NCBI GenBank assembly: GCA_964354135.1
Contig: CAYGZA010000011.1
Coordinates: forward strand, 1 to 45,306
Source: CAYGZA01 sp964354135
GTDB taxonomy: Bacteria > Planctomycetota > Planctomycetia > Pirellulales > Thermoguttaceae
DNA: 45,306 nt
Direction of reading: 5' to 3'
Made by a program: the position numbers and the translations under genes. Below the pieces are notes generated by a model. It was not told where the DNA came from, did not search any database, and was given only the letters and a program-made list of their open reading frames with translations. This document shows positions 1 through 12,300 of the stretch, piece after piece. Each line of letters opens with the position of its first letter. Positions within the stretch are counted from its first letter, which is position 1.

Positions 1-511
1 CTTGTCAAGCCGAGTCTTTGCGCCGCACAACGGGTGGAAAGGCCGCAGATTCCGCCGCGCAACACGTTGGCCAGCCAAGAGTTCATGGCCCAGGTCGCCC
101 CAGATTCACAAGAGGCGAAATTGCCGCGCAAAACGGGTTCTTGCGTTTCGCCGCAAGTCGTTGGCGGGTAAGCACTTCATGGCGGTTTCCCGGGAGATCG
201 TTGACCATGCCTCCAGGGGCTGGTACGCCATGCCCCATAAGATAGCCTCTTAAGTCCTTATCCGGCAATAAGGTTGCGATTTGGCCGTCTCTGGCCCAAA
301 ACGTGCCAAACGCCTCATGTTGTCCACATTCCGATTTTGGCCAATTCCGAGGAGCCCGCGGGCCCGAGGGTGGTCAACAACCAGGCCGCAGGGTCTTAAG
401 GGGTGGTCCGTGTCGCCTGGTCGCCGGGGCCGGCTATAATTCGTTTGCGCGGCCCGTCGTGGGCGGGCTTGCCTGGTTTTCCCGATCGACTTCACTCTTG
501 GCACGAGCGCC
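1..511. other. Intergenic region upstream of leuC, no recognisable gene
   Basis: Short open frames exist on both strands but none resembles a protein family or has a convincing start. A small hairpin lies at 257-274 (CCTTAT, loop CCGGCA, ATAAGG), possibly the end of a transcript entering from the left, but it lacks a clear T tract. I see no RNA gene here. Confidence 0.5.
435..440 (+). promoter_or_regulatory. Candidate -10 box for leuC
   Basis: A perfect TATAAT lies 72 nt before the leuC start. No good -35 hexamer is found 16-18 nt upstream and there is no extended -10 TG, so this is only a weak promoter call. Confidence 0.3.
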
Positions 512-1927
<1,416 letters not shown>

Positions 1928-1983
1928 CAGTGAACTCGGGAGGCTGTCGGAGAAGGGACAGTCCACCTGCTTGCTCGAGCGGC

Positions 1984-2070
1984 GTTCAGCCGTCAGCTAT
2001 CAGCTTTCAGCACTCGATAGAAGGTTGCTTACACGCCGCTGAAAGCTGATAGCTGAAAGCTGACCGCTGA
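1984..2070. repeat. Palindromic heptamer-repeat element between leuC and leuD
   Basis: The right arm (2038-2070) is a run of 7-nt units GCTGAAA, GCTGATA, GCTGAAA, GCTGACC, GCTGA. The left arm (1984-2011) is the same kind of run on the opposite strand, so the two can fold into a long hairpin; about the first 18 nt nearest the loop pair perfectly. The same heptamer occurs at 29881-29915 and 31612-31660. It is not coding. It could affect leuD expression or simply be a dispersed repeat. Confidence 0.85.
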
Positions 2071-2111
2071 GTGCCCTTTCCCAGCAGACTCCAATCAAAG
2101 AGCAATCCCCC

Positions 2112-2705
2112 ATGCGACCTTTCACGCGACACACGGGCCTGGTCCTCCCGCTGGACCGCTCCAACGTGGACACCGACCAGATCCTCCCCAAGCAGTTTCT
2201 CAAGCGGATCGAGCGAAGCGGCTTCGGCCGGTTCTTGTTCTTCGACTGGCGGTTTCTCGACGACGGCTCGCCGAATCCCGAGTTCGTGCTCAACCGGCCG
2301 GAGTATCGGGGGGCGAGCATCTTGCTGGCGCGGCGGAACTTCGGCTGCGGGTCCAGCCGCGAGCACGCGCCTTGGGCGTTGGAGGACTTCGGTTTCCGCG
2401 TCCTGATTGCCCCCGGCTTCGCCGACATCTTCTACAACAACTGCTTCAAGAACGGGATGCTCCCCATCTGCCTGGACGAGGGCGCGGTGGAAGATTTCTT
2501 CGCCCGGGTCAGACGGCATCCCGGCTACCGATTGACTGTGGATCTGCACCAGGGTACGCTGAGCGACGAGTTTGGGCTGGCACGGGGCTTCGAGGTCGAC
2601 GCGTTTCGTCGGCACTGCCTCCTGGGCGGCCTGGACGACATCGCTCTGACGCTGGAGCACGAGCAGAAGATCGCCGCGTACGAAGCGGCCCACGGAATCG
2701 GGTAG
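2112..2705 (+). CDS. leuD: 3-isopropylmalate dehydratase, small subunit
   Basis: This is the swivelling small subunit that completes the LeuC active site for leucine biosynthesis. The 197 residues fit the family. The N-terminal motif NVDTDQILPKQFLKRI and the signature NFGCGSSREHAPWAL near residues 78-92 are diagnostic, and FADIFYNNCFKNGMLPI follows as expected. The ATG at 2112 gives the canonical start. It lies 184 nt after leuC, separated by a palindromic repeat, which is longer than in tight leuCD operons. I see no defect. A weak GC-rich dyad lies just after the stop but has no T tract, so termination is not clear. Confidence 0.97.
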   Translation: MRPFTRHTGLVLPLDRSNVDTDQILPKQFLKRIERSGFGRFLFFDWRFLDDGSPNPEFVLNRPEYRGASILLARRNFGCGSSREHAPWALEDFGFRVLIAPGFADIFYNNCFKNGMLPICLDEGAVEDFFARVRRHPGYRLTVDLHQGTLSDEFGLARGFEVDAFRRHCLLGGLDDIALTLEHEQKIAAYEAAHGIG

Positions 2706-3147
2706 GCGAAGCCGGTTGGCCCTCGGAGACCGGGCCGGCGAGGCCGCAGTCTCCGGAAGCGAAAACGGCGGGAGGGGCAGGAACTTTTCGCCGTCGCGGC
2801 CAGTCTAACGGCTCTGAGATACTCTCGCTCGACGGCCAGCACAAGGGCAATGTCCGATCGGGCCGGGGAGCATATACGGAACTGCTTGCCAGGCACCCAT
2901 TTAGAACGGACCTGACGGCGCAGGGTGAGGGACCGCGAGGCCCTCTTCGTGAGTCGGGGGGTCCTTTCCGTTTCGCGGGATCGACGCACCCGGCCCTAAT
3001 GTCTTTCAATCCCCGAATTCTTGAAGGGCATTACCCCCCTATAGTAGCCCATCACTAGACGTGCACGACTAAGCAAGATGGGTTATGCAGATAACATGGG
3101 ACGCTCAGGTTGTGTCAGGAAAATATGCGAAGTAGGGGGTATGGGGA

Positions 3148-3176
3148 TTGATTTTTCCCCTGCTCTGGATTTTAAT
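3148..3176 (+). promoter_or_regulatory. Candidate promoter P1 of the giant gene
   Basis: TTGATT (3148-3153), a 17-nt spacer and TTTAAT (3171-3176) fit a housekeeping promoter. The leader would be about 115 nt. Confidence 0.35.
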
Positions 3177-3204
3177 CGAACCGGTTGGGGGATCTGCAAT
3201 TAGT

Positions 3205-3233
3205 TTGACGGATTCTCCCTTTTCCGGTATTAC
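3205..3233 (+). promoter_or_regulatory. Candidate promoter P2 of the giant gene with an operator-like dyad
   Basis: TTGACG (3205-3210), a 17-nt spacer and TATTAC (3228-3233) make the better of the two candidates. A dyad TTCCG-GTATTA-CGGAA lies across the -10 box and could be a repressor site. A Shine-Dalgarno-like GAGGAG (3287-3292) stands 8 nt before the ATG at 3301. Confidence 0.4.
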
Positions 3234-3300
3234 GGAAGCTCTAGAGGCCACCTGCTGCTCGGGCCCTTTGCCCGGTCATGCGTTCTGAGGAGATGCACTG

Positions 3301-6300
3301 ATGGGGGTCTGGAACTCGTTGTGTCGCCTTGCGGAGAGAAGGGCTACTGCGCGCCGTCCGAGGCCCGAGAGGAAACGTCGCGGCCCTCCCGGACTCACGA
3401 AGGCCCGCCAGTTGCGCATGGAGCAGTTTGAAGACCGGGTGCTCCTGAATATCGGGCCGTCGAGTCCCCAGGACGATCCTCTTTGGGACCACGCCTTGGA
3501 CTTGGCGATCCAGCACGCCGGCAACCTCAGCCAGTACGGCCCGGCGGCCTTGAGCGCGACAACGCAGTGGGTCGTTGGGTTGGCGGAGGGTTCTTCGCCC
3601 CAACAGTCCGCTCAGATTCTCGGCGCAGATTCCCTGGGCCAGACGCAGTATCTGTCCAACGGCTTCATCTGGCAGTTTCCTTCGACCGTCGGTTGGCAGC
3701 AGGTCGCCGAGCAGCTTCAAGGCGCGGCCGGGGTGGAGTTCTTCTATCCGTTGGTGGCCGCGCAGCAGCAGCGGCGATTCGTCCCCAACGACCCGATGTT
3801 CAACCAGCAGTGGCACCTCCAGAACACGGGCCAAAGCGGCGGCACCCCGGGCGAGGACGTCAACGTGGTGTCGGCGTGGGATACGGCGCGCGGCACCGGG
3901 GTGCAGATCGGCATTGTGGACGACGGCCTGGAGCGAACGCACGCCGACCTGGTGGGGCAGTACCGGTCCGACCTGAGCTACGACTTCAATTACAACGATC
4001 CGGACCCGATCCCCGATTTGCCGGCGGACAATCACGGGACGGCGGTGGCCGGGGTGGCGGGCGCCGAGGGGAACAATGGGACTGGGGTCAGCGGCGTGGC
4101 GATGGACGTCGAGCTGGCCGGCCTGCGGTTGATTTCCGCGCCCACGACCGACGCCCAGGAAGCGGCCGCGCTGTCGTACCGCAATCAGGAAATCGACATT
4201 TACAGCAACAGTTGGGGCCCCATCGATGCCTTCGCCTGGCTGGTGGGTCCTGGGCCGCAGACCACTGCCGCGATTCAGGACGGCGCGCGGAACGGCCGCG
4301 GCGGCTTGGGCAACGTCTACGTCTGGGCCGGCGGAAACGGCGCCACGGGCCTGGACAACGTCAACTACGACGGCTACGCCAACTTGCGTTACGTGATCGC
4401 CGTCGGGACGATCGACGATGACGGGCGCAAGGCGTTCTACTCGGAGCCGGGCGCGGCCTTGCTGGTGGTGGCCCATGCCGACGGGATTCTGACCACCGAC
4501 CGCACGGGGGCCGCCGGCTACGATCCTTCGAACTACTTCGCCAACTTCGCGGGAACGTCGGCGGCGGCGCCGGTGGTTTCCGGCGTGGTTGCGCTGATGC
4601 TCCAGGCGAATCCCAATCTCAGTTGGCGGGACGTGCAGTTCATCCTGGCCAGCACCGCGAGGCGGAACAATCCGACCGACCCGGACTGGGTGCAGAACCA
4701 GGGCGGCACCGGCTACTGGGTCAATCACAAGTACGGCTTCGGCGCGGTGAATGCCGCGGCGGCGGTGGCCGCCGCCAGGACTTGGACGCCGCTGGGGCCG
4801 GAAGTGACGCCGACCCCCTACGTCAGCGACCCGGGACTGGCACTGACGATTCCCGGCCTACCGAATGGCAACGGCGTTTCCCGCACGGTGACGATGGGCA
4901 CCTCGGTCGGGAGCATCGAGCGCGTGGAGGTCACGGTAGACATCGACCACGTTTCGCCGGGCGATTTGGAGATCATCCTCCGGTCGCCGCAGGGGACGGA
5001 GTCACGGCTGGCGGAGTTCCACGTCGACCCGTTCAACAACGGCTACCAGAACTGGACTTTTACCTCCACGCGGCACTTGGGCGAGCGCGCCGGCGGAGAC
5101 TGGACCTTGACGGTCCGCAATCGCACCTCGGGGATTTCCGGGACATTGAATTCCTGGTCGCTGGCCGTTTACGGCTCGAGCGGGCCGGGCGTGGGACCGG
5201 AGCTGGTCTCGATTATTCCCAACGAAGGAGAGATGTTGCAGGACGGGGACGTCCTGGACATAGCCCCGCGGGAGTTGACGCTGCGATTCAGCGAAGGGCA
5301 GCAGATCGATCCCGCGACGCTCGGGGCGATCCGGTTCGTGCGCAGCGGCGGCGACGGCATTTTCGCCGACCCCAGCCCGAAGCTGGACATGAACATCCCG
5401 ATCGGCTGGATCGGCATCGGCGAGCGGCCCAACGAGGTGATCGTCCGCTTCGCCGAGGCCCTGCCGGACGATCTTTACCGGATCACGATCATCGGCTCCG
5501 GCGCTGCGCCGCTCAAGAACCTCAACGGCAGGATCTTCCACGGCGGCCAAGATCTCACCGTCGGCTACGAGCTGGACCTCGGCCCGCAGATCATCGCGGT
5601 GGTGCCCCAGCCGGTCACGCGGGACCCGGCCACTGGGCAGTTGCAGCAGAGCCGCAGCACGATTGAAGTCTACTTCAACGACGACGATCTACTGCCGTCC
5701 TCGGTCGCGAACACCGATTACTACAGCTTGATGGCGCAGAACAATCCGGGCGACCCACTCGACGACACGCTCGTTCATCCAATCCAGGTGGTGTACGACC
5801 CGGCGATCGACCCGACGACCGGCCCGGCGACCGACAAAGCGGTCCTTAGATTTTCCGACGACCTGGCGAACCTGGGGGGCGAGAGCTACGTCGGCCTCGG
5901 CACGCGGACCTTCCGCCTGCGGATCGGAAACCTGTACCAGACCATCACCACCACGCGACACGCGGCGCTGGGCGATCCCGGCTCCGGTTTCCTGAGCGCC
6001 TACGACCTGCAGACGAACGTGGGCAACGCCTTCACGGGCGGGTCGGCGCAGAGCGTGGTGATCTCCGCTGCCATCGATCCCCAGCCGTTCGACATGGAAT
6101 GGCCCGGGGCGATCGACGAGCCGGGGCACCGCGATCTGCCGGACCATACCTTCGGCGGCCTGGTCATCGAGGACCACTATATCGGCGGTGCCGACGGGGC
6201 CGGCGGCGTCCCGACCATCCCCTACAACTTCCAATCGCTCTACGGCTACTTCGAGGGCTCGCCGAAGTACAACCTGATCACCGAGGCCCAGAAGCAGCGG

Positions 6301-9300
6301 GCCCGCGAGACCTTTGAGCTCTACGGGCGTTACCTGGGCGTTCAGTTTCTGGAGACCCCCGCCCAGGGTCTGACCATCGTCACCGGCGACCTGCGCGTGC
6401 TGGCGCCCAACATTCCCACGGGGCCGGGCGGCGTGGCCGGGATTGCCGGCGGGGGAATGGCCATCATGGACAACGCCGAGGACTGGGGCAACAGCGAGTA
6501 CGGCGGCGGGTGGTTCCGCGTTGCCATGCACGAGATCGGCCATTTGCTCGGCCTGGGGCACAGTTACGACATCCCCTCGATTATGGGATCGGGGACGGGT
6601 GGGTACATCTCGGACCTGCCGAGCGGATTCTGGGATGCCCCGGTCGGGGATTTGGTGTACGTGTATGCCGGCGAGGGGGCGGCCCAGGGCTCCGGCACCG
6701 AGCCTGCGCCGGCTGTTCATCCCGCCGGGACTCCTCCGACCACCGACGTGGACTGGGCAGGTCGCAATATCCGCTACGAAGGCAACAGTCCCGAGGACTA
6801 CGTCGCTCCGGGCAACAAATGGGGGCCGCCTCAGATCGGGACCGGGGCGACGGTCACCTGGTCGTTCATGCCGGGCGGCATTCTCGACAGTGGGAATGTG
6901 GACGGCGGCTGGACCAGCGTATCGCTGGACAGCTTCATGCCTTTGGGCTATGCCGACCAAATCCGCGCGGCGTTCGACGCCTGGTCGGCGGTGGCCGACA
7001 TCCGGTTCGTCGAGGTCCCGGATGGGGGAGAGGACTTCGGTCAGCCGGGGCCGGCCGACATTCGCGTCGGCGCTCACGCATTCGACGGCGCTTACGGCGT
7101 GCTGGCCCACGCGTACTACCCCCCGGGTGCCGGGGCGCCGGGCGACCTGCACTTCGACCTCGCCGAGACGTGGAAGCTCGGCTTCGGCACGAATGGCATC
7201 GACGTCTTCCAAGTCACGGCGCACGAGTTGGGCCATTCGATCGGGCTGGGGCATACCGGCGTGCCCGATTCGCTGATGAATCCGTATTACAGCGAGGCGT
7301 TTGTCGGGCCCCAGGCGGACGACATTGCCGGCGCGGTCTACTTATACGGTGCTCGCGTGCAACCTCCACTGCCTCGCGGACCGGAGGCGATTTTCCCCGG
7401 CGACCACGACATCGTCCACGGGCAGTACATGTGGAGGCCGGACAGCAACGACATCGACCTGTACCAGTTCACGCTGACCGCGCCGGGGACCTTGAGCGCG
7501 GAGACGATCGCGGAGCGGTTTCAGGATTCCAGCCTGCTCAACAGCCTGCTGACGCTCTACAACGCCGATCACGAGATCATCGCCCGCAACGATGACTACT
7601 TCAGCAACGATTCCTATCTGGAGCTGCACCTCCAGCCTGGCACGTACTATGTCGCCGTCACCGCCAGCGGGAACAGCGACTTCAACCCGGAGATCGAGGA
7701 CAGCGGGTTGGGCGGGACGACGCAGGGCACTTACGACCTGCGGCTGAACTTCATGCCGGATGCCACCTCCGCCCTGGTGGACGCCGACGGCCGGCCGACG
7801 CCGTTGGACGGAAACGCGGACGGGCAGGCGGGCGGCGAGTACGACTTCTGGTTCAACACCCAGATGCCGGACCGCACGCTGTTCGTGGACAAGCAGGAGC
7901 CGGCATCGCGCACCGGCGCGCCCGGGAGTCCGACGAATCCCTACAAGCTAATCTCCGCCGCGTTCGCCGCCGCCCGACCGGGCGACATCGTGCGCATCGT
8001 AGGCAACAACTTCGCGAACGACAATTACGGGCGGAGCATCGTGGCCAAGGCCGGGTCGCAAATTCTGGACGGCAAGACGTTCACGATCTCCGACGGCTCG
8101 CAGACGGTGGTCTTCGAGTTCGACAAGGACACGCCGCCGTCGGTCACCCCGGGGAGCGTGCGCGTTCCTTTTACTCCGACGTCGACGGTCGACGCCGTAG
8201 CCGCGGCTATTGCCACCGCGATCAACGGGGCACGGATTTCGCGAGGCCTGCGCGTGTCGGCGGTCTTGGACGGGAGCATCGTCAAGCTCGTCGGCCAGAC
8301 GGCGATCTTCGATCGCCAGACCGGCCCGCTCGAAAGCACGCTGGAAGACAACCTCGCGTACGAGATCGGCCGCAGCCAGCGCAACTTCGTCCTGGCCGAC
8401 GGGGCCACCATGGAGGTCCCTCGCGGCGTGACGGTCATGATCGACGCCGGGGCGGTGTTCAAGCTCCGCGCGGCCAACATCGACGTCGGAAGCTCCACGG
8501 AGACCATCGACCGCAGCCTCGGCGCCCTCCAGGTTCTGGGCACCCCGCAGAACAGCGTCTACTTCACCTCCTACCACGACCAGTTGATCGGCAGGGACAC
8601 CGAGCCCTTGAACACGATCCCGGACAAGGGCGATTGGGGCGGGCTGGTCTTCCGCAACAATCTCGACTACGACGCGATGGAGATCGACGCCAACCGCCGC
8701 GTCCTGGAAACGACGGGCATCTTCCTGAACTACGTCAACCATTCCGACCTGCGTTACGGCGGGGGGCGGGTGACGGTCAACGGCATCTCGAGCGTCTACA
8801 CGCCGGTCCACATGGTCGAGGCGCGGCCCGGCGTCTCCTACAACGTCTTCAGCCGCAGTGCCGACGCGGCCCTCTCGGCCGATCCCAACAGCTTCCTGGA
8901 ATCGAAGTTCCAGTCCAGCACCGACACCAGCTCCCCGGCCATCGGCGGGTTTGTCGACCGGATGTTCACGGCCGACTACGACCGCGTGGGCCCGGACATC
9001 TACCGGAACCACCTGGAAAACAACAGCGTCAACGGCCTGTTCGTGCGGATCCGCACGGAGGCCGGCGTGCCGTTGGACAAGCTCGACGTGCCCGGCCGGT
9101 TCGACGACCTGGACATCGTCCACGTCGTTCCGGAAAACCTGGCGATCACGGGGACGCCCGGCGGCCCGTTGGCCGTGGTGGGCACCTCTCCTTTGACGGC
9201 CACGGGCACGCGGATCAACTCGGTTGCGGCGCGCGATCCGGCAACCGGCGGGGGCGTGGACGACGGCCATTTCTTCTCGATCAACGACGGGTTCACGACC

Positions 9301-12300
9301 GTCGTCTTCGAGTTCGACAACAACGGCCTGCTGGCCGACCCCAACCGTGTTCCGATACCCTTCGCGGTGCTGGAAACGGCCGGCCAGATGGCCCAGCACG
9401 TCGTCGACGCGGTCAACTGGGCCATCGCCAACAAGCGGCTGAAGGTCCAGGTGTCGTACACGCCCGGAGCGAGCTTCATCGACTTGATCGGGTCGGCGAT
9501 CACCTTCAAGGGCTTCGCCACCCGGGAAATCCGGACCGATGCCCGGCTGAAGATCGACCCCGGGATCATCACCAAGCTGAAGGGTTCCCGAATCGAGACG
9601 GAGGCGAGCGCCCAGTTCATCGCCGAGGGGTTCAAGGGGTACCCGATGATCTTCACGTCGATTTTCGACGACCGGTACGGGGCGGGCGGCACGTTCGACA
9701 CCAGCAACGACGCCAACCGCACGACGCCCCAGCGCGGCGACTGGGCCAGCTTGAACTTCGGTCCCGTCTCGCTGGCGAGCATCGATTGGGCGCGGGTCTT
9801 CTATGCCGGCGGCAACTCCCCCATCGAGGGCGGTTTCGCGAACTTCGATCCGATCGAGATCCGCCAAGCCTCTGCCCGCGTCACCAACTCCCTGTTTCAG
9901 TCCAACGCCGCCGGGTCCGACGGCGACCGCAACGGCCGCGGCTTCATCGGCCCGGCCACGATCTACGCGCGCGGGGCCCAGCCGGTGCTGGTGGCCAACA
10001 CCTTCCGCAACAACGAGGGCTCGGTCGTCAGCATCGACGCCAACTCGATGAAGGCACCCGTGGTCGGCGATTGGGGCCGCACCACGGGCCCGCTGAACGC
10101 GTTCTCCGAGTTCGACGACAACCACGGCCCGCTGGTCCGGCTGAACCGCTTCACGGAAAACGACGTCAACGGGATGGTCGTCCGCGGCGGCACCCTGACC
10201 ACCGAGACGATCTGGGACGACACCGACATCGTCCACGTGGTCTACAACGAAATCACGGTGCCGAATCACCACACCTATAGCGGCCTCCGCCTCCAGAGCA
10301 CGGCGGGCGCGAGCCTCGTGGTGAAGCTGCTCGGCGTGACCGCGGGCTTCACCACGACGGGCAGCCCGCTGGAGATCGACGACCGCATCGGCGGCACGAT
10401 CCAGGTGCTGGGGACGCCCGGTCATCCGGTGATGATGACCTCGCTGGCCGACGATACCATAGGCGCCGGCGTCGACCCCTGGGACCGGCCGCAATTCAAC
10501 ACCGACAACGCGGCGGTCAATCCACAGCCCGGCGATTGGCGGAGCATCAGGATCGAGAAATACAGCAACGACCGCAACGTGGCGGTGGTCAACGAGCTGG
10601 AGCTGCCGCTGGGCGTTACCGACGAGCAGAAATTGAACGAGGTGTCAGATCGGGCCCAACCCATCGGCAACCTCGGCACCACGCTGAACGGCGGCGACGA
10701 CGCGCTGCGGCTGGGCTTCGAGGTTCACGGCTACATCCGCTACGACGAGCCGGCCGACGTGGACGTGTACAGCTTCAAGGCCGCGGCGGGCCAGGAAGTC
10801 TGGATCGATGTGGACAGGACGCAGTTCCCGCTCGATACGATCATCGAGCTGACCGATGCCGACGGGCAAATCCTGGCCTGGTCCGACAATTCGCGGAACG
10901 AGACCGCGCCGGCGTCGGAAACGATCGCCGGCCAGGGTCTGGCCCGGCCGATGGCCAGGGAAAGCTGGGCGGTCAAGGACTACATGTCGCAGAATCCGCG
11001 CGACGCGGGGATGCGGATGGTCTTGCCCGGGCCGGCCGGCCAGGTGCGGGCCTATTACGTGCGGGTGCGTGCCGCCGTGCGGACCCTGGAAGCGGTCGCC
11101 GGAGCGCAGATCCGGGACGGCGACATGTTTTCCCTGAACGACGGGGTACGCACGATCGGCTTCGAATTCGACAACAACGGCAGCGTCCAGGGCTCCAACG
11201 TCGCGATTCCGTTCGCGGAGAATCAAGACGCCGGCCAGACCGCCGACGCGGTTGTGGCGGCGGTCAATTTCGCCCACGCCAACCTGGGCCTGGGCGTCAC
11301 CGCCAACGTCCGCGGTCCGGGCGTCACCCACGTGGACAACACGGTGGTGCTGGCCCTCGATCGCGGGATGGTGGGCGCGGGTGCGGTGCTGCGCTTCGAC
11401 GCCGGAACCAGCGCCGTGAAACGGGTCAACCCCGTGGGCGTCTACGAGTTCCAGGTGCGGTTGCGGGAACTCCAGGAGCTACCCGGCTCGATCGTCAGCT
11501 TCGCCAACATCGCCTACGCGACCAATGGGATCGAGGTCCGGGGCCAACCGACCCACTCGCCCTTGTTGGGCGAGAGCACCCAGGTCGCCGGCAACAACAG
11601 CGCGGCCAACGCCCAGCCCTTGGGCAACCTCCTGGCCTCCGATCGCGAGGCCCTGGCCGTGGGCGGGTACTTGACCGGACAAAACGACGTGGGCTGGTAC
11701 CGCTTCGGCATGGACTTGCAGGCGGTCCAGTCGATCGCCGGGGTGAACGATGAAGGCTCGCGCTGGCCGGTGACGATCGACGTGGACTATGCCGACGGCA
11801 TGGCCCGCCCGGACACCGCACTTTGGCTGTTCGATTCCACCGGGCGGCTGATTTTCATCGCCAACGACTCGAGCGTGCTGGACGATCAGCCGGCCCCCGG
11901 CCAAGGGGCCAACGTGGACGATCTCACGCGAGGCACGTTCGGCGTGCGCGACCCGTATCTCGGGACGGTCTACCTGCCGGAAGGCAACGACATGTTCTAC
12001 AACGTGGCCATCAGCACGCGGGGCCAGCTCCCGGCGGTGCTGGCGGACCCCAGCTCACCGCTCTATCAACCGCTCCTGCGGAGGGAGCCGGTCAATTCGC
12101 TTCAGCGCATCGCGGAAGACCACGTCGGCTCGCAGAACGGCTCGGCGCTCGCCGTGGACGCGCAGGGCCCGATGTTCAACGGCCAGACGCCGACTGAGCT
12201 GAACTTGTACGCCGACGATTTCAACCTCGGCGACGTGATCCTTTACGCGACCAACGGCTCGGACCTGTTCACCGTCAACCCGTTCACCGGCGCCGAAATG

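Larger units (their letters stand above)
2706..3300. other. Long leader region of the giant gene
   Basis: This 595-nt stretch has no convincing gene. Its right half is more AT-rich than the surroundings and carries two candidate sigma-70-type promoters (listed separately) and imperfect dyads such as TAGCCCATC ... GATGGGTTA near 3045-3086. Confidence 0.5.

Noticed and set aside
2..268. Several short frames before leuC
   Set aside because: No start signal, no similarity and conflicting strands; treated as non-coding.
1984..2070. The heptamer palindrome as a CRISPR-like repeat or a tRNA-like structure
   Set aside because: The units are 7 nt without unique spacers, and no cas genes are present.
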